DNA of 64,000 nt from Pedobacter polysacchareus (GTDB lineage: Bacteria; Bacteroidota; Bacteroidia; Sphingobacteriales; Sphingobacteriaceae). The notes below the pieces were generated by a model. The model was not told where the DNA came from and did not search any database. It saw nothing but the letters and a program-made list of their open reading frames with translations. The stretch spans positions 443,403-507,402 of the forward strand of contig NZ_JAHYSS010000001.1 in assembly GCF_019802255.1 (NCBI RefSeq), written 5' to 3'. The position numbers and the translations under genes are program-made. This document shows, piece by piece, positions 1-9,269 of this stretch (position 1 is the first letter of the stretch; every line of letters starts with the position of its first letter).

Positions 1-714
1 AGAAGTGGTGTAGTGGAGATGTTGTTGATCAACCATCCATTAGATTGTCCGGTTTGCGATCAGGCTGGTGAATGTGACCTTCAGAACTTAGGTTATGAGC
101 ATGGTTTACAGAAAACAAGATATGAGTTTGAAAGAAGAACTTTCGAACGCATTGATATCGGTGATAAAATCCAGTTACACATGAACAGGTGTATTTTGTG
201 TTACCGTTGCGTATTTACGGCTGATCAGATTACCAATAAACGTGTTCATGGTATCTTAAACCGTGGAGATCATTCAGAAATCTCTACTTATATCCAAACG
301 GCTGTCGACAATGATTTCTCTGGAAACGTGATCGATGTGTGTCCGGTGGGTGCATTAACAGACAAAACTTTCCGATTCAAAAACAGAGTTTGGTTTACAA
401 AACCAATCGATGCACATAGAGATTGCCCTACCTGCAGCGGTAAAGTAACACTATGGTATAAAGGAGCAGATGTTTTGCGCGTAACTGCAAGAAAAGATGT
501 TTATGGTGAGGTGGAAGAGTTTATCTGTAATACTTGTCGCTTTGACAAGAAAAAGACTGCAGACTGGACTATTGAGCATCCTACACACATTCCAGATACC
601 TCTGTAATCGCCTCAAATCACTACGAGACTTTAATACCTTTACCGGTAATTCAGGAAGATGAGCGATTGAAAGAAGCAAATAGGATTGAACTAGAAAAAA
701 CCACTAAATTCTAA
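1..714 (+). CDS. nuoG: NADH-quinone oxidoreductase subunit G, 3' part (short form)
   Basis: Iron-sulfur subunit of respiratory complex I, passing electrons from the NADH arm toward quinone. The frame is open to base 1, so the true start lies outside the window. Visible are the CxxC...C motif of the N-terminal ferredoxin-like domain (codons at 46 and 55), the Cys cluster around 190-210 and a CPVGAL segment at 340. Two further CxxC pairs lie at 424/433 and 526/535. The protein stops about 60 residues after the last pair, so the large molybdopterin-type domain of classical NuoG is absent. The stop overlaps the nuoH start by one base. I take this as a naturally short NuoG, not a pseudogene, because the operon continues intact. 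Confidence 0.9.
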   Translation, partial: RSGVVEMLLINHPLDCPVCDQAGECDLQNLGYEHGLQKTRYEFERRTFERIDIGDKIQLHMNRCILCYRCVFTADQITNKRVHGILNRGDHSEISTYIQTAVDNDFSGNVIDVCPVGALTDKTFRFKNRVWFTKPIDAHRDCPTCSGKVTLWYKGADVLRVTARKDVYGEVEEFICNTCRFDKKKTADWTIEHPTHIPDTSVIASNHYETLIPLPVIQEDERLKEANRIELEKTTKF

Positions 715-1751
715 TGGATATAGCTTTTGTAATAGAAAAATTTGTACTGGTAGCGATTATATTCGGTATAAGTTTAGTGATAGCCATGTATTCCACTTAT
801 GCAGAAAGGAAAGTGGCTGCATTTCTACAGGATAGGTTAGGACCAGATAGAGCAGGTCCATTTGGAATTCTTCAGCCACTAGCTGATGGGGTTAAAATGT
901 TCATGAAAGAGGAAATCATTCCTACAAACGCCAGTAAATGGTTGTTTATGGTGGGGCCTGGTTTATCAATGTTAACAGCTTGTATCGGAACCGCAGTGAT
1001 TCCATGGGGAAGCGCAATGACGATCGGTGATCGCGTGATTCCTTTGCAGGTAACAGACATTAACGTAGGTGTGCTTTATATTTTCGGGGTGGTTTCTTTG
1101 GGAGTATATGGCGTAATGATCGGTGGCTGGGCATCCAACAACAAATATTCTTTATTAAGTGCGATTCGTGCAGCATCACAAAATATCAGTTATGAGATTG
1201 CAATGGGTTTATCCATTATCGGCTTATTATTGGTGACCAACTCTATGAGTTTGGGAGAGATTGTTGCCAATCAGCACGGATGGCGCTGGAACGTATTGTA
1301 CCAGCCATTAGGTTTCTTATTGTTCATGATCTGCTCTTTTGCAGAGACGAACAGGGCACCTTTCGATTTACCGGAATGTGAGACGGAGCTGATTGGTGGT
1401 TACCACACAGAATATTCGTCCATGAAATTAGGTTTCTACCTGTTCGCAGAATACATCAATATGTTTGTTTCTGCAGCGGTAATGGCTAGTTTATACTTTG
1501 GTGGTTACAACTACCCAGGAATGGATTGGGTACTGGTACAAACAGGAACAGTGATCGCTCCATTAATCGGAGTAGGTGTTTTCTTCCTAAAGATCTTTGC
1601 TTTCATCTTCTTCTTCATGTGGGTACGCTGGACGATTCCTCGTTTCCGTTATGATCAGCTGATGCACTTAGGTTGGAAGGTATTGATTCCTTTGGCCATT
1701 GCGAATATCATCATCACAAGTATTGTGATTGCTATAATTGAAAAGTTTTAA
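714..1751 (+). CDS. nuoH: NADH-quinone oxidoreductase subunit H
   Basis: Membrane subunit of complex I that helps form the quinone chamber between the peripheral and membrane arms. The 345-residue protein has about eight hydrophobic helices. The family signatures are present: YAERKVAAFLQDRLGPDR near residue 30 and RAPFDLPE followed by GGYHTEYSSMK near residues 213-240. The ATG overlaps the nuoG stop (TAATG), which suggests translational coupling. Length and motifs are normal for the family, and the gene sits in standard order between nuoG and nuoI. Confidence 0.97.
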   Translation: MDIAFVIEKFVLVAIIFGISLVIAMYSTYAERKVAAFLQDRLGPDRAGPFGILQPLADGVKMFMKEEIIPTNASKWLFMVGPGLSMLTACIGTAVIPWGSAMTIGDRVIPLQVTDINVGVLYIFGVVSLGVYGVMIGGWASNNKYSLLSAIRAASQNISYEIAMGLSIIGLLLVTNSMSLGEIVANQHGWRWNVLYQPLGFLLFMICSFAETNRAPFDLPECETELIGGYHTEYSSMKLGFYLFAEYINMFVSAAVMASLYFGGYNYPGMDWVLVQTGTVIAPLIGVGVFFLKIFAFIFFFMWVRWTIPRFRYDQLMHLGWKVLIPLAIANIIITSIVIAIIEKF

Positions 1752-1784
1752 CTGTCCGCATTTAGCGGTATAAAAGGAGGTTTA

Positions 1785-2285
1785 ATGGAACCATTAACCA
1801 GTAAAAAGAAAGTATTAGAGAAAAAGCCTCTCACGTTTGCAGAACGCATGTATTTGCCTGCAATCACTAAAGGCCTAGCTATTACCATCAGTCACTTTTT
1901 TAAGAAACAAGCGACGATCAGATACCCGGAAGAGCAAAGAGAGTTTTCTACGAACTTCAGGGGGATGCACTCTTTGAAAAGAGATGAAGAAGGTAAAGAA
2001 CGTTGCACGGCCTGTGGCCTTTGTGCATTGTCTTGCCCGGCAGAAGCGATCACTATGATTGCCTCAGAACGTAAACCGGAAGAGAAAGACCTTTACCGTG
2101 AGGAAAAATATGCCTCAGTATATGAGATCAACATGTTACGTTGTATCTTCTGCGGATTGTGCGAAGAAGCCTGTCCAAAAGAAGCCATCTATTTAGACGG
2201 TCCGATTGTCCCTTCAGATTACCTGCGTAAAGATTTTATTTACGGCAAGGATAAATTGGTAGAGGCACCATTAGAGAAGAAATAA
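1785..2285 (+). CDS. nuoI: NADH-quinone oxidoreductase subunit I
   Basis: Peripheral ferredoxin-like subunit carrying two [4Fe-4S] clusters (N6a and N6b) that hand electrons to the last cluster near the quinone site. Two complete CxxCxxCxxxC motifs are seen, Cys74/77/80/84 and Cys120/123/126/130, each followed by P as is usual. The 166-residue length is typical. It starts 33 bases after nuoH with a purine-rich AAAGGAGG upstream of the ATG, an unusually good Shine-Dalgarno match for this kind of genome. It belongs to the nuo operon. Confidence 0.97.
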   Translation: MEPLTSKKKVLEKKPLTFAERMYLPAITKGLAITISHFFKKQATIRYPEEQREFSTNFRGMHSLKRDEEGKERCTACGLCALSCPAEAITMIASERKPEEKDLYREEKYASVYEINMLRCIFCGLCEEACPKEAIYLDGPIVPSDYLRKDFIYGKDKLVEAPLEKK

Positions 2286-2339
2286 TAAGCATAGGTAACC
2301 TTTGGGTTATTAATATAAACAGTTTAAATTATATAATAA

Positions 2340-2837
2340 ATGGGTACATCGGTATTCTATTTTGTAGCAACATTAAGCGTCATCTTTTCACTGATGGTGA
2401 TCTTTTCTAAGAACCCGGTGCATAGCGTGCTTTACTTAATTGTTACTTTCTTTACATTAACGGTTCATTATATTCTATTGAATGCGCAGTTTCTGGCAGT
2501 CGTGAATTTTATCGTTTACATGGGGGCCATCATGGTACTGTTCCTCTTTGTCCTGATGCTACTCAACCTGAATAAGGACAATGAGCCACTAAAATCGACC
2601 TTAGTTAAGGTGGTAGGCGTAATTGCAGGATGTTGTTTAGTAGTGACCATTATTGGTTCTTTAAAAGCAACAGCGATTTCTGACCCGGTATTATTGAAAA
2701 ACCCTAATCTGGGATTGGTGAAGAATTTAGGTAAGGAATTATTTGGTCCTTATATGTTGCCTTTTGAGCTGTCCTCAATTCTATTGCTAACCGCAATGGT
2801 AGGTGCAGTATTGTTAACTAAAAAAGAAAAAGCGTAG
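2340..2837 (+). CDS. nuoJ: NADH-quinone oxidoreductase subunit J
   Basis: Small antiporter-associated membrane subunit of complex I. The 165 residues form about five hydrophobic helices. The motif NFIVYMGAIMVLFLFVLMLLN around residues 56-76 is the family hallmark and includes the pi-bulge helix found in NuoJ. It lies 54 bases after nuoI in the operon. Nothing unusual is seen. Confidence 0.95.
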   Translation: MGTSVFYFVATLSVIFSLMVIFSKNPVHSVLYLIVTFFTLTVHYILLNAQFLAVVNFIVYMGAIMVLFLFVLMLLNLNKDNEPLKSTLVKVVGVIAGCCLVVTIIGSLKATAISDPVLLKNPNLGLVKNLGKELFGPYMLPFELSSILLLTAMVGAVLLTKKEKA

Positions 2838-2893
2838 TACTGGGTAGCATCATTTGATGTAAAACTCATTGCCATAAAATAAGTATAAACTGA

Positions 2894-3223
2894 ATGGAAA
2901 ACATAACTCAGGGATTGCAGGGAGTACCACTTAACCACTACATCTGGCTAAGTGCGATTATTTTCACCATTGGTGTAATTGGGGTATTGACCCGTAGAAA
3001 CGCCATCGTCATTTTTATGTCGGTAGAATTAATGCTGAATGCAGTAAATTTACTGCTGACCGCATTTTCGGTGCATAACAATGATCCGTCAGGACAAGTA
3101 TTCGTATTTTTTATCATGGTACTTGCCGCTGCAGAGGTTGCAGTAGGGCTAAGTATCATCGTAATGGTGTACAGAAATACTCAATCTATAGATATAAATG
3201 TGTTGAATCGCCTTAAGTGGTAA
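2894..3223 (+). CDS. nuoK: NADH-quinone oxidoreductase subunit K
   Basis: Three-helix membrane subunit of complex I related to MrpC of cation antiporters. The 109-residue length fits the family. The MSVELMLNAVNLL segment carries the conserved membrane glutamate, and a second conserved glutamate lies in AAAEVAVGLSI. Both are implicated in proton translocation in characterised homologues. The gene is in the standard position between nuoJ and nuoL. Confidence 0.96.
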   Translation: MENITQGLQGVPLNHYIWLSAIIFTIGVIGVLTRRNAIVIFMSVELMLNAVNLLLTAFSVHNNDPSGQVFVFFIMVLAAAEVAVGLSIIVMVYRNTQSIDINVLNRLKW

Positions 3224-3245
3224 TTAATAAGAATAAAGTAATAAC

Positions 3246-5138
3246 ATGATAAATTTAGTTTGGCTGGTTCCCTTAATTCCACTTTTAGGCTTTGTTATCA
3301 ACGGCCTGGGAAGAAATACGCTTTCTAAAAACCTGATTGGTTTTATCGGAAGCAGCGTGATATTCATTTCCTTTGCCATCAGTGTAGGCATCTTCTTCGA
3401 ATTGGGAGCAGATGCGAATAAGTCGCATGAGATTTTCCTGTTCGACTGGATCAGCGCTGGTAAGCTGAACATTCCACTTTCCTTCCTGGTAGATCCACTA
3501 AGCTCAATTATGCTGCTGATCATTACCGGTGTAGGTTTCTTAATCCATATTTACTCTATTGGCTACATGCACGCTGATGAGGCTTTCGGGAAGTTTTTTA
3601 GCTACCTGAATCTGTTTATCTTCTTCATGCTGCTATTGGTACTAGGTTCTAACTACATCGTGATGTTTATCGGATGGGAAGGTGTAGGACTTTGTTCTTA
3701 CTTACTGATTGGATTCTGGTATACGAACAGCAGCTATGCTTCTGCAGCAAAGAAAGCTTTCATCATGAACCGTATCGGTGACCTTGGTTTCCTATTAGGT
3801 GTGTTCTTTATCTTTACCACTTTCGGTACCGTAGAGTTCTCTAAAATTTTCCCTCAGGCAGCAAATATGCTTCCTGGAAATGGCAGCATTGCTTTAATCG
3901 CCTTGTTGTTATTTATCGGTGCCTGTGGTAAATCGGCTCAATTGCCTTTATTTACCTGGTTACCGGATGCGATGGCTGGTCCAACGCCGGTTTCTGCGTT
4001 AATCCACGCGGCTACCATGGTAACTGCAGGTGTATATATGATCGCCAGGTCAAATGTGCTCTTCGACTTAGCACCAATGATTCAGCATATTATTGCCATT
4101 GTTGGTTTAGCAACGGCAGTATTAGGGGCAATTATTGCCTTAACACAAACAGACATTAAAAAGGTGCTGGCTTATTCTACCGTATCTCAATTGGGATATA
4201 TGTTCCTTGGTTTAGGGGTTGGCGCTTACAACGGTGCTTTCTTCCATGTGATCACACATGCTTTCTTTAAAGCCTTATTATTCTTATGTGCAGGTTCTGT
4301 AATTCATGCATTGCACCATGAGCAAGACATGAGGCATATGGGTGGCTTACGTAAGAAATTACCAGTTACGTTCCTGACCATGCTGATCGGTACGATTGCG
4401 ATTGCTGGTTTACCTCCATTCTCTGGTTTCTTTTCTAAGGATGAGATCCTGGCGCATGTATATGCACACGATAAAACCATGTGGGCAATCGGTGTATTCA
4501 CTGCTTTCCTAACGGCTTTCTATATGTTCAGAATGTTGTTCCTTACTTTCTCAGGAAAGTACCGCGGAACGCACCATGCAGAAGAGAAAATTCATGAATC
4601 TCCGAAATCAATGACGATTCCTTTAATCGTATTGGCAGTTTTATCTGCAATTGGTGGAATGATCGGTGTTCCAGAAGCATTGGGTGGTAACCATTGGTTA
4701 TCGCACTGGATGGCTCCTGTGATCAAACATGCAACAGAAGGACCAGATCATGCTACGGAATATATGTTAATGGCAGTTTCTGTCATAGGTGTGCTGATTG
4801 CCATCGGCTTTGCCTATGTGAAATATGTGAAACAAAACCACATCCCAGTTCCTGATGAAGGAAAAAGATCGGCTTTGGCTAACCTATCTTACCAGAAATT
4901 CTATATCGATGAGATTTATGATCTGTTCATCAGAAAACCTTTGGATGCACTTTCAACTTTCTTCTATAAAATTATTGACAATAAAATTGTTGATGGTATT
5001 GTGAACGGTTTAGGCTGGAGCACTTCGGAAGCCAGTAAAGGTTTACGTTTGGTTCAGTCAGGAAACGTTGGCTTCTATCTGTTAATGATGGTGGTAGGAA
5101 TCATCTCATTGTTATTGTATACTTATTTATCTCTGTAA
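3246..5138 (+). CDS. nuoL: NADH-quinone oxidoreductase subunit L
   Basis: Distal antiporter-like proton-pumping subunit of complex I. The 630-residue polytopic protein has the core antiporter motifs: GWEGVGLCSYLLIGFW near residue 143, the LPDAMAGPTPVSALIHAATMV block near 240, and KKVLAYSTVSQLGYM near 303. The C-terminal part holds the long lateral region and a final anchoring helix (LLMMVVGIISLLLYTYL). It starts 22 bases after nuoK. Length and motifs are normal. Confidence 0.97.
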   Translation: MINLVWLVPLIPLLGFVINGLGRNTLSKNLIGFIGSSVIFISFAISVGIFFELGADANKSHEIFLFDWISAGKLNIPLSFLVDPLSSIMLLIITGVGFLIHIYSIGYMHADEAFGKFFSYLNLFIFFMLLLVLGSNYIVMFIGWEGVGLCSYLLIGFWYTNSSYASAAKKAFIMNRIGDLGFLLGVFFIFTTFGTVEFSKIFPQAANMLPGNGSIALIALLLFIGACGKSAQLPLFTWLPDAMAGPTPVSALIHAATMVTAGVYMIARSNVLFDLAPMIQHIIAIVGLATAVLGAIIALTQTDIKKVLAYSTVSQLGYMFLGLGVGAYNGAFFHVITHAFFKALLFLCAGSVIHALHHEQDMRHMGGLRKKLPVTFLTMLIGTIAIAGLPPFSGFFSKDEILAHVYAHDKTMWAIGVFTAFLTAFYMFRMLFLTFSGKYRGTHHAEEKIHESPKSMTIPLIVLAVLSAIGGMIGVPEALGGNHWLSHWMAPVIKHATEGPDHATEYMLMAVSVIGVLIAIGFAYVKYVKQNHIPVPDEGKRSALANLSYQKFYIDEIYDLFIRKPLDALSTFFYKIIDNKIVDGIVNGLGWSTSEASKGLRLVQSGNVGFYLLMMVVGIISLLLYTYLSL

Positions 5139-5159
5139 AAGATCGTTCAAGAAAACATA

Positions 5160-6626
5160 ATGGAACAACTTTTAATACTTCTTATCTTTCTACCATTGGT
5201 TGGCGCCGTGGTTACTGCATTCACAGGTAATGCAGCGAAACATGTGGCTCTGGGCTCAGCAATCCTTTCATTAGGCTTGACGCTCATCACGGTATGTAAT
5301 TTTACACCGGATGCCAGTACGCAATTTGCGGTAAACTATCCCTGGATTCAGGATTTAGGCATCAATTTCCATGCGGGAATTGATGGGATCAGCATGATCA
5401 CCGTTTTATTAACCAATGTATTGGTTCCGATCATTATTTTATCGGCTTATCAGCACAACTATAAAAAGGCCAATGCGTTTTTTGCATTGATCTTGTTCAT
5501 GCAGTTTGGTTTATTATTGGTGTTCACGGCTTTAGATGCCTTCTTATTCTATATCGGATGGGAAGCAGCCTTGATTCCAATTTACTTTATCTGTGCAATC
5601 TGGGGTGGTAAAGACAGGATTAAAGTAAACATGAAGTTTTTCGTGTATACCATAGCTGGATCGTTATTCATGCTGATGGGAATCATTTATCTTTACTTAC
5701 AAAATCCAGCTCATAATTTTGAGTTACAGGCTTTCTATCAACTTAACCTTGATTCTGCACAGCAGGGATGGATTTTCTGGGCTTTCTTTATCGCATTTGC
5801 GATTAAAATGCCAATCTTCCCATTCCATACCTGGCAGCCAGATACATATACTGAAGCTCCAGCTCCGGGTACGATGCTGTTATCAGGTATTATGTTGAAA
5901 ATGGGTATTTATGGCGTAATCAGGTGGTTATTGCCAATTGCTCCGGCAGGTGTTGAGCAATGGGGGCATTTAGCCATTATTCTTTCGATTATTGGTGTGG
6001 TATATGCTTCTATCATTGCTTTTACCCAGAAAGATGCCAAAAGATTGGTTGCTTATTCTTCTATTGCTCACGTTGGATTAATTTCAGCAGGTATTTTCGC
6101 TTTAAATACACAAGGGATGCAGGGTGCGATGGTACAGATGTTAAGTCACGGTATCAACGTAGTTGGTTTATTCTTTGTACTGGACATTATCACCAGTCGC
6201 ATGAAAACCAATAAAATCGCTGAATTGGGTGGTATTGCTAAGCAAGCGCCTCAATTGGCCATTGCCTTCCTGATCATTGTATTGGGAACCGTAGCACTTC
6301 CAGGAACGAATGGCTTCATTGGAGAGTTCTTATTGCTGATCGGAATTTACCAGTACCAGGTATGGGCAGGCGTTTTCGCTGGATTGTCTATCATCTTTGG
6401 TGCGGTATATATGTTCAGAATGTATCAGAACATTATGCTTGGAAAAACCAATGACCTCACCATCGGCTTTACAGATATTAAAGGATCTGAAAAAGTAGTA
6501 TTGTACGTCATTTGTGCCTTGATTATTGCTTTAGGTGTTTATCCTAAGCCAATTCTTCATTTATCTGAAGCCTCGGTACAACAATTAATAGAACAGGTAA
6601 CACAAAAATTAACATCGGTAAACTAA
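5160..6626 (+). CDS. nuoM: NADH-quinone oxidoreductase subunit M
   Basis: Second antiporter-like proton-pumping subunit of complex I. The 488-residue membrane protein shows GWEAALIPIYFICAIWG near residue 134, FPFHTWQPDTYTEAPAPGTMLLSG near 221 and KRLVAYSSIAHVGL near 294, all family signatures. It is spaced 21 bases after nuoL and four bases before nuoN, in one transcription unit. Nothing is missing. Confidence 0.97.
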   Translation: MEQLLILLIFLPLVGAVVTAFTGNAAKHVALGSAILSLGLTLITVCNFTPDASTQFAVNYPWIQDLGINFHAGIDGISMITVLLTNVLVPIIILSAYQHNYKKANAFFALILFMQFGLLLVFTALDAFLFYIGWEAALIPIYFICAIWGGKDRIKVNMKFFVYTIAGSLFMLMGIIYLYLQNPAHNFELQAFYQLNLDSAQQGWIFWAFFIAFAIKMPIFPFHTWQPDTYTEAPAPGTMLLSGIMLKMGIYGVIRWLLPIAPAGVEQWGHLAIILSIIGVVYASIIAFTQKDAKRLVAYSSIAHVGLISAGIFALNTQGMQGAMVQMLSHGINVVGLFFVLDIITSRMKTNKIAELGGIAKQAPQLAIAFLIIVLGTVALPGTNGFIGEFLLLIGIYQYQVWAGVFAGLSIIFGAVYMFRMYQNIMLGKTNDLTIGFTDIKGSEKVVLYVICALIIALGVYPKPILHLSEASVQQLIEQVTQKLTSVN

Positions 6627-6630
6627 GCAA

Positions 6631-8004
6631 ATGAATATCATCATAACAATTACTGTTACAGCTTTAGTGGTGCTTTATGCAGGTTTGTTTAAAGCTAAAA
6701 AAGCGTTATTACCCCTTTCCTTAATTGGTTTGCTTACTTCGCTAGCTTTTGTAGTTACTTCCTGGAACTCAAATCAGACTTATTATGGAATGATGCAAAT
6801 GGATAACTTTGCATTAGCTTTCGCTGGTCTAGCAATTATCGGAACACTTTTCATCTTCCTGTTGACGCAGAATTATTTTGCCGCCAATAGCGAAAATATT
6901 GCAGAATACTTTACCCTGATGCTCTTCGCCCTGACAGGGATTGTGATCATGGTGTCTTACAAAAACATGTCGATGTTATTTATCGGTGTGGAGATCATGT
7001 CTGTCGCCCTTTATATTTTGGCAGGGATCAGAAAGAACAATTTCGCTTCGAATGAAGCATCTTTAAAGTACTTCCTGATGGGCGCATTCTCTACAGGCTT
7101 CCTTTTGTTCGGTATTACCCTGATCTACGGTGCTACGGCTTCTTTCGACCTGGATGCGATCAATAAATACCTGGTGGAGAACCCACAGCAGATTTCTCCG
7201 CTATTTTATTCAGGAGTGATCTTGTTATTGGTAGGTTTGTGCTTTAAAATCGGTGCGGCGCCATTTCATTTCTGGACTCCGGATGTATACGAAGGTGCAC
7301 CAACGTGGATCACTACTTTTATGTCTACCGTAGTGAAAACGGCAGGTTTCGCGGCAATTCTACGTCTATTTGCTGATACTTTTGCACCATTGCATGATTT
7401 CTGGTTACCTCCTTTGATGGTGATCGTATGTCTGACTTTATTCATCGGTAACGTTACTGCTCTATTTCAAAAGAACTTCAAAAGGATGCTGGCTTACTCC
7501 AGTATCTCTCATGCAGGCTACTTATTGTTCTCTTTAGTATCTCTTACTGCCAGTTCTATGAACAATGTATTGGTTTACGCCGCAGCTTATACTTTTGCGA
7601 GTATTATTGCTTTTGGCGTGCTGATTTTGGTAAAACAGAAAACAGGTAATGACAATTTTGAGAGCTTCAATGGTTTAGGCAAACGCAATCCTTTTGCGGC
7701 CTTCGCATTGACAGTAGCAATGCTGTCCTTAGCGGGTATCCCATTAACAGCCGGTTTCATTGGTAAATACCTGATGTTCCTAAATGTAATGCACGATTAT
7801 CATTTCTATTTGGTGGCTTTTGCGATTTTGAATGCTTTAGTAGGGTTTTACTATTATTTTAAAGTAATTGTAGCTATGTATTTCAAGGAAGGTGCGGAAG
7901 TAGAACTGGAAACGCCTGTGCAGTATAAGGTTGTATTGGCTTTATCGCTGATCATCACTGTTTTCTTAGGGATTTATCCTGCTGTAATTTTAAATCTGAT
8001 ATAG
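6631..8004 (+). CDS. nuoN: NADH-quinone oxidoreductase subunit N
   Basis: Third antiporter-like proton-pumping subunit and the last gene of the nuo operon here. The 457-residue polytopic protein has APFHFWTPDVYEGAPTWITTFMST near residue 210 and KRMLAYSSISHAGYLLF near 285, both typical of NuoN. It begins four bases after the nuoM stop. I see no hairpin terminator in the 45 bases before the next gene, so readthrough into the DedA gene is possible. Confidence 0.97.
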   Translation: MNIIITITVTALVVLYAGLFKAKKALLPLSLIGLLTSLAFVVTSWNSNQTYYGMMQMDNFALAFAGLAIIGTLFIFLLTQNYFAANSENIAEYFTLMLFALTGIVIMVSYKNMSMLFIGVEIMSVALYILAGIRKNNFASNEASLKYFLMGAFSTGFLLFGITLIYGATASFDLDAINKYLVENPQQISPLFYSGVILLLVGLCFKIGAAPFHFWTPDVYEGAPTWITTFMSTVVKTAGFAAILRLFADTFAPLHDFWLPPLMVIVCLTLFIGNVTALFQKNFKRMLAYSSISHAGYLLFSLVSLTASSMNNVLVYAAAYTFASIIAFGVLILVKQKTGNDNFESFNGLGKRNPFAAFALTVAMLSLAGIPLTAGFIGKYLMFLNVMHDYHFYLVAFAILNALVGFYYYFKVIVAMYFKEGAEVELETPVQYKVVLALSLIITVFLGIYPAVILNLI

Positions 8005-8049
8005 TCATTTCTGTAGATAATTATATGTAGTTTTACGAATAATTGAACT

Positions 8050-8712
8050 ATGCAAGATTTCTGGAACTCATTACAGCAATTCATTGATCCTGAAAAACTA
8101 CTTAAAGAAGGTGGTTTTTATGTTGTAATGTTTGTAATCTTCGCCGAGACAGGTTTGTTTTTTGGTTTCTTCTTACCAGGGGACTACCTGTTGTTTCTTG
8201 CCGGCATGTTCGTCGCTACAGGCAAATTAGACGTCAACTTATACGTGTTGATCATCGGACTAATTATTGCCGCCGTCTCAGGTAACTTTACTGGCTACTG
8301 GTTTGGTCGAAAGACGGGTCCTGTACTGTACGATAGAAAGGACTCTTTCTTCTTTAAAAAACGCTATTTAAAGGCTGCCGAAGATTATTATAATAAACAG
8401 GGGGCCTTTGCACTTATAATGGGGCGCTTTGTGCCAATTGTAAGAACTTTTGCACCGATTTTTGCTGGTGTAGTAAAACTGGACTTTAAAAGATTTGCAT
8501 TATATAACTTTGCAGGTGCAATTATTTGGATTGCTTCCTTAACTTTGCTAGGTTACTTCCTTGGCAAAAGATTTGAAAAAGAAATTAACGATTATTTATT
8601 ATACATAATTATAGGTTTTATTGTCATCACAACCATTCCCCTTGTTTACACATTTGTAAAGAAGAAAGTGGTGAAAGAAGACAATGACGATATATCAAAC
8701 ACTGAACATTAA
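8050..8712 (+). CDS. DedA family membrane protein
   Basis: Inner-membrane protein of the DedA/VTT superfamily. Several members are undecaprenyl-phosphate or phospholipid flippases and need the proton motive force; the substrate of this one is not known. The 220 residues include the family motifs FxxPGD (FFLPGDYLLFLAG near 55) and GRFVPIVRTFAPIFAGV near 137, with the conserved Arg residues. About five hydrophobic segments are visible. It lies two bases before the pyrophosphatase gene. An alternative name by similarity would be an SNARE-associated Golgi-like protein of the same family. Confidence 0.9.
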   Translation: MQDFWNSLQQFIDPEKLLKEGGFYVVMFVIFAETGLFFGFFLPGDYLLFLAGMFVATGKLDVNLYVLIIGLIIAAVSGNFTGYWFGRKTGPVLYDRKDSFFFKKRYLKAAEDYYNKQGAFALIMGRFVPIVRTFAPIFAGVVKLDFKRFALYNFAGAIIWIASLTLLGYFLGKRFEKEINDYLLYIIIGFIVITTIPLVYTFVKKKVVKEDNDDISNTEH

Positions 8713-8714
8713 AA

Positions 8715-9269
8715 ATGATTAAAGACGAGCGTCATCCGTGGCATTTTGTTTCTCCAGGTGAAAACTTACCTGAAACAGTAAATGCAATTATTGAAATTCC
8801 TAAAGGATCTAAAGCAAAATACGAAATCGATAAAGATTCCCACCTGATTAAATTAGACAGGGTACTTTTTTCTTCTGTAATGTACCCGGCCAACTACGGT
8901 TTTATCCCACAAACTTATTGTGATGATAATGATCCTCTGGATATCCTTGTGCTTTGTTCTGTTGACGTTTACCCAATGTCAATCGTAGAAGCAAAAGTTA
9001 TTGGTGTAATGCACATGGTGGATAATGGTGAACAAGACGATAAAATTATTGCAGTAGCAAAAAATGATATGTCTGTAAACTACATCAATGATTTAGCAGA
9101 ATTACCTCCTCATACGATGAAGGAAATTGTGAAGTTTTTCCAGGATTATAAAGCCTTAGAAGAAAAACAAGTTACTATTGAGCATCTTTTGGGCGTTCGA
9201 TATGCGCATAAAGTGATACAAGAAAGTATCCTCCTTTATGACCAGAAGTTTAGAAATCAAACATCTTAA
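8715..9269 (+). CDS. ppa: Inorganic pyrophosphatase (family I)
   Basis: Soluble cytoplasmic enzyme hydrolysing pyrophosphate to two phosphates and so pulling biosynthetic reactions forward. The 184-residue protein shows SKAKYEIDKDS near residue 32, ANYGFIPQT near 58 and the signature DNDPLDILVL near 75 with its metal-binding aspartates, followed by a further acidic motif QDDKIIAVAKND. Its start is two bases after the DedA stop and its stop overlaps the next ATG by one base, indicating tight coupling. Confidence 0.95.
   Translation: MIKDERHPWHFVSPGENLPETVNAIIEIPKGSKAKYEIDKDSHLIKLDRVLFSSVMYPANYGFIPQTYCDDNDPLDILVLCSVDVYPMSIVEAKVIGVMHMVDNGEQDDKIIAVAKNDMSVNYINDLAELPPHTMKEIVKFFQDYKALEEKQVTIEHLLGVRYAHKVIQESILLYDQKFRNQTS

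Noticed and set aside
1..714. nuoG as a truncated pseudogene
   Set aside because: The frame is open to base 1, the motifs are intact and the stop overlaps nuoH, so a short natural form fits better than decay.
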